DNA of 64,000 nt from an uncultured Fodinibius sp. (GTDB lineage: Bacteria; Bacteroidota; Rhodothermia; Balneolales; Balneolaceae), in the NCBI GenBank assembly GCA_913056235.1, contig CAJXMW010000006.1, positions 1-64,000 on the forward strand. Direction: 5' to 3'. The translations under genes were made by a program, and so were the position numbers. Under the pieces are notes generated by a model. The model saw only the letters and a program-made list of their open reading frames with translations, made no database searches and had not been told where the DNA came from. Shown in pieces: positions 26,370-34,822 of this stretch. Position 1 is the stretch's first letter; each line of letters starts with the position of its first letter.

Positions 26370-27395
26370 TTAGACTGTTGCTGGCTCGGGCAACGTGATG
26401 GTTCCCTGCTGGGCATTCATCTCGGCCGGCATCCCAACAGGCAGCGTTACCATTTTATTTATGTGACCAAACATGGCACCGGAATATGCGGGAATGCCAA
26501 AGGGCTTGATGTGATCGTCAAACACCTGCTCTAGAGTAAGACTGTAGGAATTGGCCCGATCGCAGGAAGAGCACTGGCCAAATACAAGTCCGGAAATTTT
26601 ATCAAAAACGCCATTGAGTTTGAGTTGCGTCAGCATACGATCGATGCGGTACACATCTTCGCCTACATCCTCAAGCAGCAGAATATTCCCTTCCCAATCG
26701 GGAGTGTAATCCGAGCCCATCATAGCCGTTAAAACGCTTAAATTTCCGCCAAGAAGCCTTCCTGTTGCTTTTCCCGGGGATATAACACTCAGACTATTGC
26801 AATCTTCGCAAAGGTCATTTTTAGGGATATCCAGCGTATATGGATCCTGATAGCTCAGTCCCTTGCGGAAGTGTTTGGTTGTGTAGTCGGTCCAATCGAC
26901 CTTACCTACGGGGCCGTGAAATGTAATGAGTCCTGTTTTGGCATAAATGGCGTTGAGTAGCGAGGTGATATCACTAAATCCCACCAGTATTTTGGGATTA
27001 TTGCGAATTACATCGTAATCAATCAGATTCAGGATACGGTTGCAGCCCCATCCGCCGCGGAACGGCAAAATTGCATCTACGGAATCGTCGGCAAACATGC
27101 GGTTCAGATCGGCGGCACGCTGCTCATCGTGTCCGGCAAAGTAACCATAAGTATCGCGGGCATTTTTGCCAACCTTCACCTTATATCCAAGCTCTTTGAC
27201 TTGCTTAATGATTTTGTCGTATTGCTTTTTCTTGGGCAGCCGGCTAGCGGGACTGATCAGGCCTATAGTATCTCCCTGCTGTAGTTTTTTGGGCCTAATC
27301 ATTTTTTGGGATTTGGTCCTGCCGACTACTGACTGACCAACAATAGATCCAACGCTACCATATCCCAATAACTTTAAAAATGACGTACGGTCCAT
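26370..27395 (-). CDS. LD-carboxypeptidase (peptidase family S66)
   Basis: Muramoyl-tetrapeptide LD-carboxypeptidase that trims D-Ala from peptidoglycan tetrapeptides during murein recycling. The nucleophile is S141 (GFSDIT); the Glu of LLEDVGE and His of FGHINKMVTLPVG complete the triad. The N-terminus MDRTSFLKLLG looks like a Tat signal with one of the two arginines replaced by Thr, followed by a hydrophobic stretch, so export is possible but uncertain. It ends the idi2-bamD-nadD run. Confidence 0.88.
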   Translation of the reverse strand: MDRTSFLKLLGYGSVGSIVGQSVVGRTKSQKMIRPKKLQQGDTIGLISPASRLPKKKQYDKIIKQVKELGYKVKVGKNARDTYGYFAGHDEQRAADLNRMFADDSVDAILPFRGGWGCNRILNLIDYDVIRNNPKILVGFSDITSLLNAIYAKTGLITFHGPVGKVDWTDYTTKHFRKGLSYQDPYTLDIPKNDLCEDCNSLSVISPGKATGRLLGGNLSVLTAMMGSDYTPDWEGNILLLEDVGEDVYRIDRMLTQLKLNGVFDKISGLVFGQCSSCDRANSYSLTLEQVFDDHIKPFGIPAYSGAMFGHINKMVTLPVGMPAEMNAQQGTITLPEPATV

Positions 27396-27401
27396 AACGC
27401 A

Positions 27402-28004
27402 CTAATTTTTGTAGAGGTTAAAGTGTTGAATGAGGTGATGAACTTGAGAAGGAACGAGAGACGAAATATCCTGTCCCTTGATTACTGAACGCCTGATACG
27501 GGTCGAAGATATATCAACCACATCGTGATCCACAAAATGTGTTTGTTGGCTAATTACTGGATCCAGTTCAAGGGCATTACTCTCTGGTCGGCGGGCTACC
27601 AACAGTTCACAATAGTCCAGAATTGACTCCCAATTTTTCCACTGCTTAAACTCCCGCAGTGAATCTTCTCCAATGCATAGATAGAACTTTTCAGTGGGGT
27701 ATTTATCTGCCAGATGTCTTAGTGTTTGAATCGTGTATGACGGCTTTGGTAATTGCTGCTCAATATCGCTTACCATTACCCCCTCAACATCTTGAAAAGC
27801 TGCTTTTGACATTTCAAGTCGCAGATCATAATCAGAAAGCTTCTGATCGGTTTTGTGGGGCGGATTGGGGGTAAGCAGCAGCCAAAGTTCTGCCAGATAA
27901 CCCGATTCTAAAAACGATTGAGCTATGGCTAAGTGTCCGTTGTGTACGGGATCGAAGGTACCGCCGAGTAGACCAATCCCCTTCTCTTCCTCAGCGCGTG
28001 TCAT
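27402..28004 (-). CDS. nadD: Nicotinate-nucleotide adenylyltransferase
   Basis: Converts nicotinate mononucleotide to deamido-NAD in NAD synthesis. The nucleotidyltransferase motif GGTFDPVHNGH is at about 14-24 and SSTRIR at about 170-175. 200 aa. Its start overlaps the stop of bamD by one base (TAATG), and its stop is 6 nt before the LD-carboxypeptidase start. Confidence 0.95.
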   Translation of the reverse strand: MTRAEEEKGIGLLGGTFDPVHNGHLAIAQSFLESGYLAELWLLLTPNPPHKTDQKLSDYDLRLEMSKAAFQDVEGVMVSDIEQQLPKPSYTIQTLRHLADKYPTEKFYLCIGEDSLREFKQWKNWESILDYCELLVARRPESNALELDPVISQQTHFVDHDVVDISSTRIRRSVIKGQDISSLVPSQVHHLIQHFNLYKN

Positions 28005-28882
28005 TATTGAGACTCTGAGGTCCCGGCACTGCTGTTGGCACTTACAGTATCATTCTCCGATTGGGAGCTTTTACTAAGATTAGCCAAAGCCGCCCGGGCT
28101 TCATCAACATATTTTTCGGCTTGAGAACGGTACTTTCCTTCTGGAAACAGTTGAATAAACTTTTCATAAGTTTCAATAGCCTTTCGATAGCGTTGCTGCT
28201 GTTTACTTTGCACACTTCGACCGGCATAGGTGTTATAAGCATTGATCTCATCTACCAACGACCGTTGTGCCCAAACCGTCTCAGGATAGTTATCGATAGT
28301 TAGATCGTAATAAATTACAGCTGCTTCATACTGATCAGTACGCATATACAAGTCTGCAGAATAGTAGAGCTTTTTTGCAAGTTTTTCGCGCAGTTCAACA
28401 ATCAGCTTATCAGCTTTGTCAACTTGCTCAGAGTTTGGGTATCGTGAGTTAAAAATCCGGAATTTCTCAACAGCCTTGCGCGTATATTTTTGGTCGAGCT
28501 TGTAGCGGGGACTCAGTTCATAATAGCAGTAAGCCTCTTGAAATTGTGCTTGCTGTCGTTTATCCGACCGAGGATAGAGTGAGATATATCGCTCATATTC
28601 CGAGGCTGCCAGCAAAAAGCGATCGTTATTGAAATATGACTCGGCCAGATAAAATTGAGCCTCCTGACCGTAATCGGTACCGCGCCCAATTTCGATCACC
28701 GTTTCAAAGGCATTTGCCGCATCGGAATATTTTTCACTTTGGTAGAGCTGCATTGCCTTCTTATAAGCCGTTTGAAGGGAATCGCCCGGCTTAATCAAGG
28801 CCTGGTTTCTACATGAGGAAATCACAAATAGGATTAAAAAGAGGCAGGAAATTCGGTAAAAATAAGTTGAGATCTTATTCAT
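28004..28882 (-). CDS. bamD: Outer membrane assembly lipoprotein BamD
   Basis: TPR-type lipoprotein of the BAM complex that inserts outer-membrane barrels. From the ATG at 28882 it is 292 aa with a lipobox VISSC (Cys near residue 24) and several TPR units (EKYSDAANAFETVIE, DRFLLAASEYERYISLYP, KAIETYEKFIQLFP). A GTG nine codons earlier would overlap the upstream gene and spoil the signal peptide, so the ATG is preferred. BamA is not in the window. Confidence 0.9.
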   Translation of the reverse strand: MNKISTYFYRISCLFLILFVISSCRNQALIKPGDSLQTAYKKAMQLYQSEKYSDAANAFETVIEIGRGTDYGQEAQFYLAESYFNNDRFLLAASEYERYISLYPRSDKRQQAQFQEAYCYYELSPRYKLDQKYTRKAVEKFRIFNSRYPNSEQVDKADKLIVELREKLAKKLYYSADLYMRTDQYEAAVIYYDLTIDNYPETVWAQRSLVDEINAYNTYAGRSVQSKQQQRYRKAIETYEKFIQLFPEGKYRSQAEKYVDEARAALANLSKSSQSENDTVSANSSAGTSESQ

Positions 28883-28898
28883 TATGGTTGTTTGAATT

Positions 28899-29927
28899 TC
28901 AATATTCACGAGAAATCAATCGATTTAAAAATGCAATAATTTCTTTTTTGTACGAGGATGATTCAAACTCTTTCAGGTGATCCATTGCAGCGTGGTAATG
29001 ATACTGAATTGCATCCTCAGTGTCTTTGATAACTCCTAACGTTTCATATAGTTCGATAACATCTTGAATGTCATCAGAGTCTGCATTATTGTCACCTAAA
29101 ACGTCGAGCAAAGCCTTTTTTTGTCCTTCATCACACCGTTGTAACGCAAGCAAGGTGAGATATGTTTTCTTGCCTTCCAGAATATCTCCACCGCGTTTTT
29201 TACCAAACTTATCAGGATCGGCCGTGGCGTCGAGCAGATCATCCTGAATCTGAAAGGCTACACCAATTTTCTGTCCAACAAATTTCAGTTCTTCAATATG
29301 ATTGTTGTCAGCTCCGGCCACAGCTCCTCCCAAGGCCAGCGAGCCGCTAATCAACGCAGCGGTCTTTCCTTCAATCATATGGATATATTCATCAATCGAT
29401 ACATTATCAGAACGATTTTCAAATTCCAAGTCGAACGCCTGGCCCTCACAAACGGTTTCGGCGCTTTCCAAAAAAATGTCCATTATCGTGCTGTACTGGG
29501 ATTTGGAGTACCAGTCTTTTTTTCCATAATACTGCAGCTGCTTAAAAGCTTTGGCATACATAGCATCCCCGGAAAGGATAGCTGTATTTTGATTCCACTT
29601 TTTAAATACGCTGGGTTCGCCCCGACGTGTTTCAGCGCGATCCATAATGTCATCGTGCAGCAGCGTAAAGTTGTGTAGCAGTTCAATCGCAATTGCTGCA
29701 GGAAGGGCTTCTTCAGTTTCTCCGCTGCATAACCCGCAGCCAATGAGCGTCAAATAAGGACGGATTCTTTTGCCAGATAATCCAAGGGTGTACCGTACTG
29801 GCTCATAGAGCAACGAAGGGGTTGCTGGCAGATTTAGTTCGGCCAGTTTTTGATCTATCAGGTCTGAAAGTTGTTGCTGTTGTTCCGTGATTTCCAAATC
29901 CTTGTGCTGTATTTTACAAAAGGCCAA
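28899..29927 (-). CDS. Polyprenyl synthetase (farnesyl/geranylgeranyl diphosphate synthase type)
   Basis: Trans-isoprenyl diphosphate synthase. Both aspartate-rich motifs are present, DDIMD (92-96) with the following RRGEP, and DDLLD (about 228-232) near FQIQDD. Located 24 nt after idi2, so isomerase and chain elongation are coupled. Start is unclear: the longest frame begins at TTG 29927, where the DNA also reads TATATTTG, a promoter-like box, so translation may begin at a later TTG. Chain length cannot be told reliably. Confidence 0.9.
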   Translation of the reverse strand: MAFCKIQHKDLEITEQQQQLSDLIDQKLAELNLPATPSLLYEPVRYTLGLSGKRIRPYLTLIGCGLCSGETEEALPAAIAIELLHNFTLLHDDIMDRAETRRGEPSVFKKWNQNTAILSGDAMYAKAFKQLQYYGKKDWYSKSQYSTIMDIFLESAETVCEGQAFDLEFENRSDNVSIDEYIHMIEGKTAALISGSLALGGAVAGADNNHIEELKFVGQKIGVAFQIQDDLLDATADPDKFGKKRGGDILEGKKTYLTLLALQRCDEGQKKALLDVLGDNNADSDDIQDVIELYETLGVIKDTEDAIQYHYHAAMDHLKEFESSSYKKEIIAFLNRLISREY

Positions 29928-29951
29928 ATATAAACATTTTAAGCCAATATG

Positions 29952-30983
29952 TTACCCTTTATATCGACCTAATTTTAGATGTTTAGGCTCTAATTCTTCA
30001 AGCCGTTCGCAACCTAACAGAGTAAGAATAGTGATCATCTGCTTTCGCCACTGTTGATACAATTTTTCCAGTCCGTCAAACCCATCGTCAACCACCGCTT
30101 TGATTACCGGCTGGGCAGCAGCTGCAAAATCGGAACCCAGGCAAAGTGATTTTGCAATATCCTGGCTGGACCGAATGCCACCTGATGCAATCAGTTCGAA
30201 ATCGTATTCTCCTTTAAGCTCCTGCACTTCACGAACACAATGAAGAGTTGGCACCCCCCAGTCATCAAAATCGGGATCAGGGTTGTTATTGGTAGAACGT
30301 TCATTTTCTACCTTTGCCCAGCTGGTTCCACCGGCTCCGGCTACATCAATGACCTTCACTCCTGACTTCAGCAAACGCTCAGCCACTTCGGCCGAAATAC
30401 CGGCACCGGTTTCTTTTACTATAACGGGTACTGGACTGTTAGAACAGAGCTGACTAATTCCATCCTCAATACCTTTAAACCTGCGGTCCCCTTCCGGTTG
30501 CATAAGCTCCTGCAGGGGATTCAAATGCACGATTACCGCATCGGCTTCGATAGAATTTATTAGCAGATCCTGGTTTTCTTGAGATAAGCCGCCGACCAGT
30601 TGTGCCCCACCAATATTGGCTGCAATAAAAGCATCGGGCGCCCTTTGACGTACCACTGAAAATGAAGAAATGGCATCGGGGTCCTCCAGCATAATCCGTT
30701 GACTGCCCACCCCAAACGGTAGATTGTATTCTTGGCAAAATTCGGCAATGATAGCGTTGACTGCGCCGGCATCGGTATAGCCTCCAGTCATGGAGGAAAT
30801 GAATAATGGAAAGGAGAAGGTTCGTCCCAAAAATTTCGCTTCAGTTGAGACTTCTTCTACATTAACTTCTGGCAGAGCATTGTGTATAAAGTCATAGTCT
30901 TCAAAACCGGTGGAAGTACGATAGTTTACTTCTCCGGAGGTGGTCAGAGCTACATGATCTTTTTTTCGCTGCTTGATGCTCAT
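29952..30983 (-). CDS. fni: Type 2 isopentenyl-diphosphate delta-isomerase
   Basis: FMN- and NADPH-dependent isomerase interconverting IPP and DMAPP. Family features: RKKDHV at the N-terminus, ISSMTGGY (about 63-70), GVGSQR, NIGGAQL, and the phosphate-binding DVAGAGGTSWAKVE and ASGGIRSSQDIAK segments. 343 aa. First gene of the idi2-synthase-bamD-nadD-LD-carboxypeptidase run. Confidence 0.95.
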   Translation of the reverse strand: MSIKQRKKDHVALTTSGEVNYRTSTGFEDYDFIHNALPEVNVEEVSTEAKFLGRTFSFPLFISSMTGGYTDAGAVNAIIAEFCQEYNLPFGVGSQRIMLEDPDAISSFSVVRQRAPDAFIAANIGGAQLVGGLSQENQDLLINSIEADAVIVHLNPLQELMQPEGDRRFKGIEDGISQLCSNSPVPVIVKETGAGISAEVAERLLKSGVKVIDVAGAGGTSWAKVENERSTNNNPDPDFDDWGVPTLHCVREVQELKGEYDFELIASGGIRSSQDIAKSLCLGSDFAAAAQPVIKAVVDDGFDGLEKLYQQWRKQMITILTLLGCERLEELEPKHLKLGRYKG

Positions 30984-30985
30984 TT

Positions 30986-31094
30986 CGTTATTGTTTAATA
31001 ATTATTTGATATCTTGAGGATTCATCAATAACGAGTTTGACTTCATAATCTATCCTTAACTGTTATTGAGTGTTAGTAATGAATAACAATAACG
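30986..31094. repeat. Nested inverted repeats between the SDR gene and fni
   Basis: CGTTATTGTT (30986-30995) is exactly complementary to AACAATAACG (31085-31094). Inside lies a second pair, TCAATAAC and GTTATTGA. The 109-bp segment fills the intergenic gap; it may fold as a transcript terminator for the SDR gene or be a small mobile-element remnant. Confidence 0.4.
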
Positions 31095-31095
31095 A

Positions 31096-31824
31096 TTATA
31101 TCATATAACTGCCGCCGTTGATATGAAAGGTTGCACCGGTCATATGCGGTACTTTTCCTGATGCCAAAAAGGCAACCAGTTCGCCCACTTCATCCGGAGA
31201 GGTGATCTCATCAAACGCCATACCTTCGGTCAGATAATCTTCACCGTAAATTTCAATGGAATCCATCGCCATGTCGGTTTTGATGAAGCCGGGTGCAATG
31301 GAATAGGCTGAGATATCATCTTTGCCAAAATCCCTGGCAATGCTTTTGGTGAGAGCTACCATTCCTCCCTTGGAAGCGGCATAGGAGGCATATTCTTGGG
31401 TATCACCACGATAGGCAGCGCGGGAAGCGATATTAATAAGATAGCCGCCTTCCTCCTTTTTCCATCGGTTTAAGGCCCATTTGGAGAGCAGCGCCGGTGC
31501 GCGCAGATTTACTTGCATGGTGTTATCCCAGTTTTGGAGCCATGACTCATCATCCTCCTCGAAATCCACATCCCGAAAAATACCTGCGTTATTGATGAGT
31601 ACTTTGGGAGCTTCATCTCGTTGGAAGATAGGTTTTAGCTTTGTCTCTACTGCAATTGGATCACTTAAATCCACATGCAGCCCTTCAAAGTCTTCATTTT
31701 CGGTAAACTCAGCAGGAAATTCAGAACTGCGAGCCGTACCAATAACTCGTCCGTCTTCTTTCAATAATGATTTAGTAATGCTTTTTCCAATTCCCCGCGA
31801 TGCGCCAGTGACAAGTGCGTACAA
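31096..31824 (-). CDS. SDR family oxidoreductase
   Basis: Short-chain dehydrogenase/reductase with NAD(P)-binding TGASRGIG (6-13), NNAG (78-81) and the catalytic S134, Y148 and K152 (YAASK). 242 aa. Close to the FabG subgroup but not near fatty-acid genes; substrate unknown. Start is TTG at 31824, the only in-frame start that keeps the full Rossmann strand. It lies upstream of fni with a 112-nt gap. Confidence 0.88.
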   Translation of the reverse strand: MYALVTGASRGIGKSITKSLLKEDGRVIGTARSSEFPAEFTENEDFEGLHVDLSDPIAVETKLKPIFQRDEAPKVLINNAGIFRDVDFEEDDESWLQNWDNTMQVNLRAPALLSKWALNRWKKEEGGYLINIASRAAYRGDTQEYASYAASKGGMVALTKSIARDFGKDDISAYSIAPGFIKTDMAMDSIEIYGEDYLTEGMAFDEITSPDEVGELVAFLASGKVPHMTGATFHINGGSYMI

Positions 31825-31989
31825 TGATACCCTGTTTTTTGGTTGAAATTAGGTGGCTTAATTTAATGTAGCGGAGGTGTTCTTACAAGTTTTTTAGCGA
31901 TCCACAATAGCTCGTGTCATCCTTGATCTAGTATCAGCGGAAGGGCAAAAAATGCTTTTAATAGGTTAAACCATATAAATAAAGAGCTC

Positions 31990-32021
31990 TATCCCTAAAG
32001 GGTTGAAATGACCCTTGGATA
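31990..32021 (-). terminator. Candidate terminator hairpin after the SUF operon
   Basis: TATCC (31990-31994) and AAGGGT (31998-32003) pair with ACCCTT (32011-32016) and GGATA (32017-32021), 7 nt beyond the DUF2480 stop. On the minus strand it is followed by a moderately T-rich run, so it may end the SUF transcript. Confidence 0.45.
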
Positions 32022-32028
32022 AGCGACT

Positions 32029-32553
32029 TTAGCCGCGATAGACAGGCACGTTAGAGCACGCCTCACCGTACATCAATTTCTTGACGTGAGGAATAAGTTT
32101 CTGAGTTGCATGCAGATAAACACTCTCTGGTACAGGCTTTTCTTTGCTCGAGCAACCTTTTAGAATGACAAACTTATCTTCGTATTCATGCCAGCTGACA
32201 TCCTCAAGCTTACGTCGATATAATTCAAAAAGCATATCGTCTTCCCTGCCCTTGAAAACCTCTTTAGCATGTGGAGCGAGATGTTGTCCAACAAGCATAT
32301 AAGCCCATTTGGAAATAATAGCATCCGTGGAGCAGTAAACGCCAACATACTTGCCGTCAAACTGGCTCCAGTCAAAATTTTCAAGCTGATCGCGGAAATC
32401 CTCCTCTTTCAAAATCATCCCCTTGAAAAGGAATTGCTTAAGATCCAGGGCCGCCTTTGGCGTCTCGTCGAAATATTTCTGCAGATCGATTGTTACGAGC
32501 TTATCGGACTGCTTGATCTTATTTACAATTTCGCCGGATGTATCTGTAGCCAT
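32029..32553 (-). CDS. DUF2480 family protein
   Basis: A 174-aa protein of DUF2480, a family found almost only in Bacteroidota and relatives and often next to SUF genes. Recognisable parts are VTIDLQKYFD near the N-terminus, LFKGMILKEEDFR and the middle YVGVYCSTDAIISKWAYMLV. Conserved cysteines (e.g. in KGCSSKEKPVPESVY and GEACSN) could bind Fe-S or zinc. It begins 3 nt after sufA, pointing to a role in Fe-S assembly, but its activity is unknown. Confidence 0.85.
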   Translation of the reverse strand: MATDTSGEIVNKIKQSDKLVTIDLQKYFDETPKAALDLKQFLFKGMILKEEDFRDQLENFDWSQFDGKYVGVYCSTDAIISKWAYMLVGQHLAPHAKEVFKGREDDMLFELYRRKLEDVSWHEYEDKFVILKGCSSKEKPVPESVYLHATQKLIPHVKKLMYGEACSNVPVYRG

Positions 32554-32556
32554 AAT

Positions 32557-32895
32557 TTATATTGAAAACGATTCTCCGCAAGAACAGGTGCGATTAGCAT
32601 TTGGGTTATGAAAGTGAAATCCCTCGCCGTCTAGCCCTTCCGTGTAGTCGAGCTGAGTTCCGGATAGGTAAAGGAAACTGCGCATATCAACGACAAGTTT
32701 GACGCCTTTTTCTTCGAACTCTTGATCTTCCTCTTCGTCGTTCGAGATATCGGTATCAAACTCAAGATCGTATGTCAGTCCCGAACATCCGCCGCTAACG
32801 ACACCAACACGCAGCTTCGCCTCATCCGGAATCTGTTGCTCTTTCCGGATTTTCTTGATGCGGTCTGCTGCCCTGTCAGTAATTGAAATAGACAT
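32557..32895 (-). CDS. sufA: Iron-sulfur cluster assembly accessory protein (SufA/IscA/ErpA type)
   Basis: A-type Fe-S carrier with the three conserved cysteines in GGCSGL (Cys about 37) and CSCGESF near the C-terminus. 112 aa. An acidic insert NDEEEDQEFEE (about 51-62) is slightly longer than in E. coli homologs. It lies 15 nt after nfu within the SUF operon and should pass clusters to target proteins such as NuoI. Confidence 0.92.
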   Translation of the reverse strand: MSISITDRAADRIKKIRKEQQIPDEAKLRVGVVSGGCSGLTYDLEFDTDISNDEEEDQEFEEKGVKLVVDMRSFLYLSGTQLDYTEGLDGEGFHFHNPNANRTCSCGESFSI

Positions 32896-32910
32896 AAATC
32901 AGAACCTATC

Positions 32911-33462
32911 TTAGACTGAAACCACTTGGATTTCAGGATCGATTCGTTTCACCATACTTTCGATGGCATAAAGCGTACCGCTCGTGGCTGTGGGACATGT
33001 TCCACAAGCACCCTGGTAGTGAACTTTCAGGCGATCGCCGTCAAGCCCCAGGATCTTCAAACCGCCGCCATCAGCTAACAGATACGGACGAACCTGTTCG
33101 TCTAACATTTTATTGATTTCCTGCAGACGAGGATCGCTGGTCTCTTGCACCTCTTTCGTAGCATGAACCTCATCATCTTCTTCGATATCGCTTTGAGGTT
33201 GTGCTTCTCGGATAGGTGGTGCAAGCTGACGTAGGAGTTCAGACCAAACCGCGTCACCGTCTTGTGTTACGGTCACGTATTTGTCCACATAATAGACGTT
33301 GATTACATGATCGATAGCGAAAAGCGACGAGGCTAGTTCGTCACCTTCTGCATCGCTGGCTTTTTCGTATGATTTGGTTACTCCGTTTGTCAGAGGTTCG
33401 CCCAACACAAAACGCATCGCATCGGGATTGGGCGTCCGTTCAATTTCTTTGATCTTTGGCAT
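32911..33462 (-). CDS. Nfu-type iron-sulfur scaffold protein
   Basis: A 183-aa two-domain protein: an N-terminal Nfu_N domain (about 1-85, TPNPDAMRFVLGEP) and a C-terminal NifU-like domain (about 110-180) with the cluster-binding CGTCP. It acts as a Fe-S scaffold or carrier. It is separated from sufS by 97 nt that contain a promoter-like sequence and a palindrome, so it may be separately regulated. Confidence 0.93.
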   Translation of the reverse strand: MPKIKEIERTPNPDAMRFVLGEPLTNGVTKSYEKASDAEGDELASSLFAIDHVINVYYVDKYVTVTQDGDAVWSELLRQLAPPIREAQPQSDIEEDDEVHATKEVQETSDPRLQEINKMLDEQVRPYLLADGGGLKILGLDGDRLKVHYQGACGTCPTATSGTLYAIESMVKRIDPEIQVVSV

Positions 33463-33497
33463 ATCGTTGAGGGTAAATACCTTTTTAGGATTTCACT

Positions 33498-33516
33498 ATT
33501 TAGAACGAGTCTAAAT
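33498..33516. promoter_or_regulatory. Palindrome over the internal nfu promoter, candidate operator
   Basis: ATTTAGA (33498-33504) and TCTAAAT (33510-33516) are exact complements with a 5-nt centre, 36 nt upstream of the nfu start and overlapping the -10 region described at 33515-33543. An iron- or redox-sensing repressor is a reasonable guess; the regulator is unknown. Confidence 0.45.
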
Positions 33517-33543
33517 ATAATCTATTATAGCTAAAAGTGTCAA
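33515..33543 (-). promoter_or_regulatory. Internal promoter before nfu-sufA-DUF2480
   Basis: On the minus strand TTGACA (33543-33538) is followed after exactly 17 nt by TTATAT (33520-33515), a good sigma-70-like arrangement in the sufS-nfu gap. Confidence 0.4.
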
Positions 33544-33559
33544 TATTGATGAGATATTT

Positions 33560-34813
33560 TTAATCGACAAAGAACGTCTTAGCTTCTTTAATACCAGCTA
33601 CAAGCCGGTCGATATCTTTCTTGTTATTATAGAATGAGATCGATGCACGGGCTGTTGCAGGGATATCGAAGCGTCGCATGGTAGGTTGTGCGCAATGATG
33701 CCCCGTGCGGATAGCTATGCCCTGCTGATCAAGAATCGTACCAATATCAGTGGCATGAATATCATCAAATACAAAAGAGAGCACCGAAGCTTTATCTTTG
33801 GCGGTACCAATAATTCGCAACCCGTCAATGTTGAGAAGCTCATCGGTTGCATACTCCAGAAGCTCTTGTTCGTACAAGGCAATATTTTTCATGCCGATAT
33901 CGCTGAGGTAATCAATTGCAGCGCCCAGTCCAATTCCAGCTGCAATAGGTGGTGTTCCGGCCTCAAATTTATGCGGAGTAATATTATAGGTGGTCTCCTC
34001 AAATGAGACCTTGTCAATCATATCACCGCCCCCGCGATATGGTGGCATCTCATCGAGATACTTTTTCTTGCCATACAGGATACCAAATCCGGTAGGTCCG
34101 CACATTTTATGTGCTGAAAAGGCATAGAAATCAGCATCCAGATCCTGTACATCCACCGCGCTATGCGGAACAGCCTGCGCCCCATCAATCAAGACGGGAA
34201 TATGGCGTTGGTGGGCAGCTTCTATCATCTTTTTAACGGGATGGACAGTGCCCAGAGCGTTGGAAACATGCCCAATAGCTAGAATAGCCGTGTTCTCATT
34301 GAGTAGATCCAGGTATTCATCCCAGATGATTTCACCGTCGTCATTGACGGGGATCACACGTAGTTTAGCATCATGCTTCTCAGCAGCCATCTGCCAAGGC
34401 ACAATGTTCGCGTGATGCTCAATCTCGGAGATCAATATTTCATCTCCTTGTTCCACGTAGCATTCGCAAAAGCTGTTAGCTACCAGGTTGATAGAATCGG
34501 TTGTACCGGTGGTAAAAATAATTTCATCTTTATCCCCGGCGTTAATAAAATCACGGACTTTCTTGCGCGTAGCTTCGTACGAATCCGTCGCCTTCTGGCT
34601 CAAAGTATGAATACCCCGGTGAACATTGGAATGCTCGTTCCGATGGTAGTTATCTATGCGATCAGCGACCTGCGAAGGAATTTGACTTGAAGCTGCATTA
34701 TCAAAGTAAACCAACGGATGGCCTTTGACCTGTTGTTGTAAAACAGGGAAATCCTTACGGATCTTGTCAAAGTCCACTTTTTCCGTTGATATAGATTGTG
34801 CAGCTTCAGCCAT
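33560..34813 (-). CDS. sufS: Cysteine desulfurase SufS
   Basis: PLP enzyme that takes sulfur from cysteine for Fe-S assembly. The PLP lysine lies in FSAHKMCGPTG (about residue 230), and the persulfide cysteine in RTGHHCAQP near the C-terminus. 417 aa, typical of class II desulfurases. No SufE or SufU gene is in the operon, so the sulfur acceptor partner is encoded elsewhere or replaced. It follows sufD by 9 nt. Confidence 0.95.
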   Translation of the reverse strand: MAEAAQSISTEKVDFDKIRKDFPVLQQQVKGHPLVYFDNAASSQIPSQVADRIDNYHRNEHSNVHRGIHTLSQKATDSYEATRKKVRDFINAGDKDEIIFTTGTTDSINLVANSFCECYVEQGDEILISEIEHHANIVPWQMAAEKHDAKLRVIPVNDDGEIIWDEYLDLLNENTAILAIGHVSNALGTVHPVKKMIEAAHQRHIPVLIDGAQAVPHSAVDVQDLDADFYAFSAHKMCGPTGFGILYGKKKYLDEMPPYRGGGDMIDKVSFEETTYNITPHKFEAGTPPIAAGIGLGAAIDYLSDIGMKNIALYEQELLEYATDELLNIDGLRIIGTAKDKASVLSFVFDDIHATDIGTILDQQGIAIRTGHHCAQPTMRRFDIPATARASISFYNNKKDIDRLVAGIKEAKTFFVD

Positions 34814-34822
34814 AAATCATTG

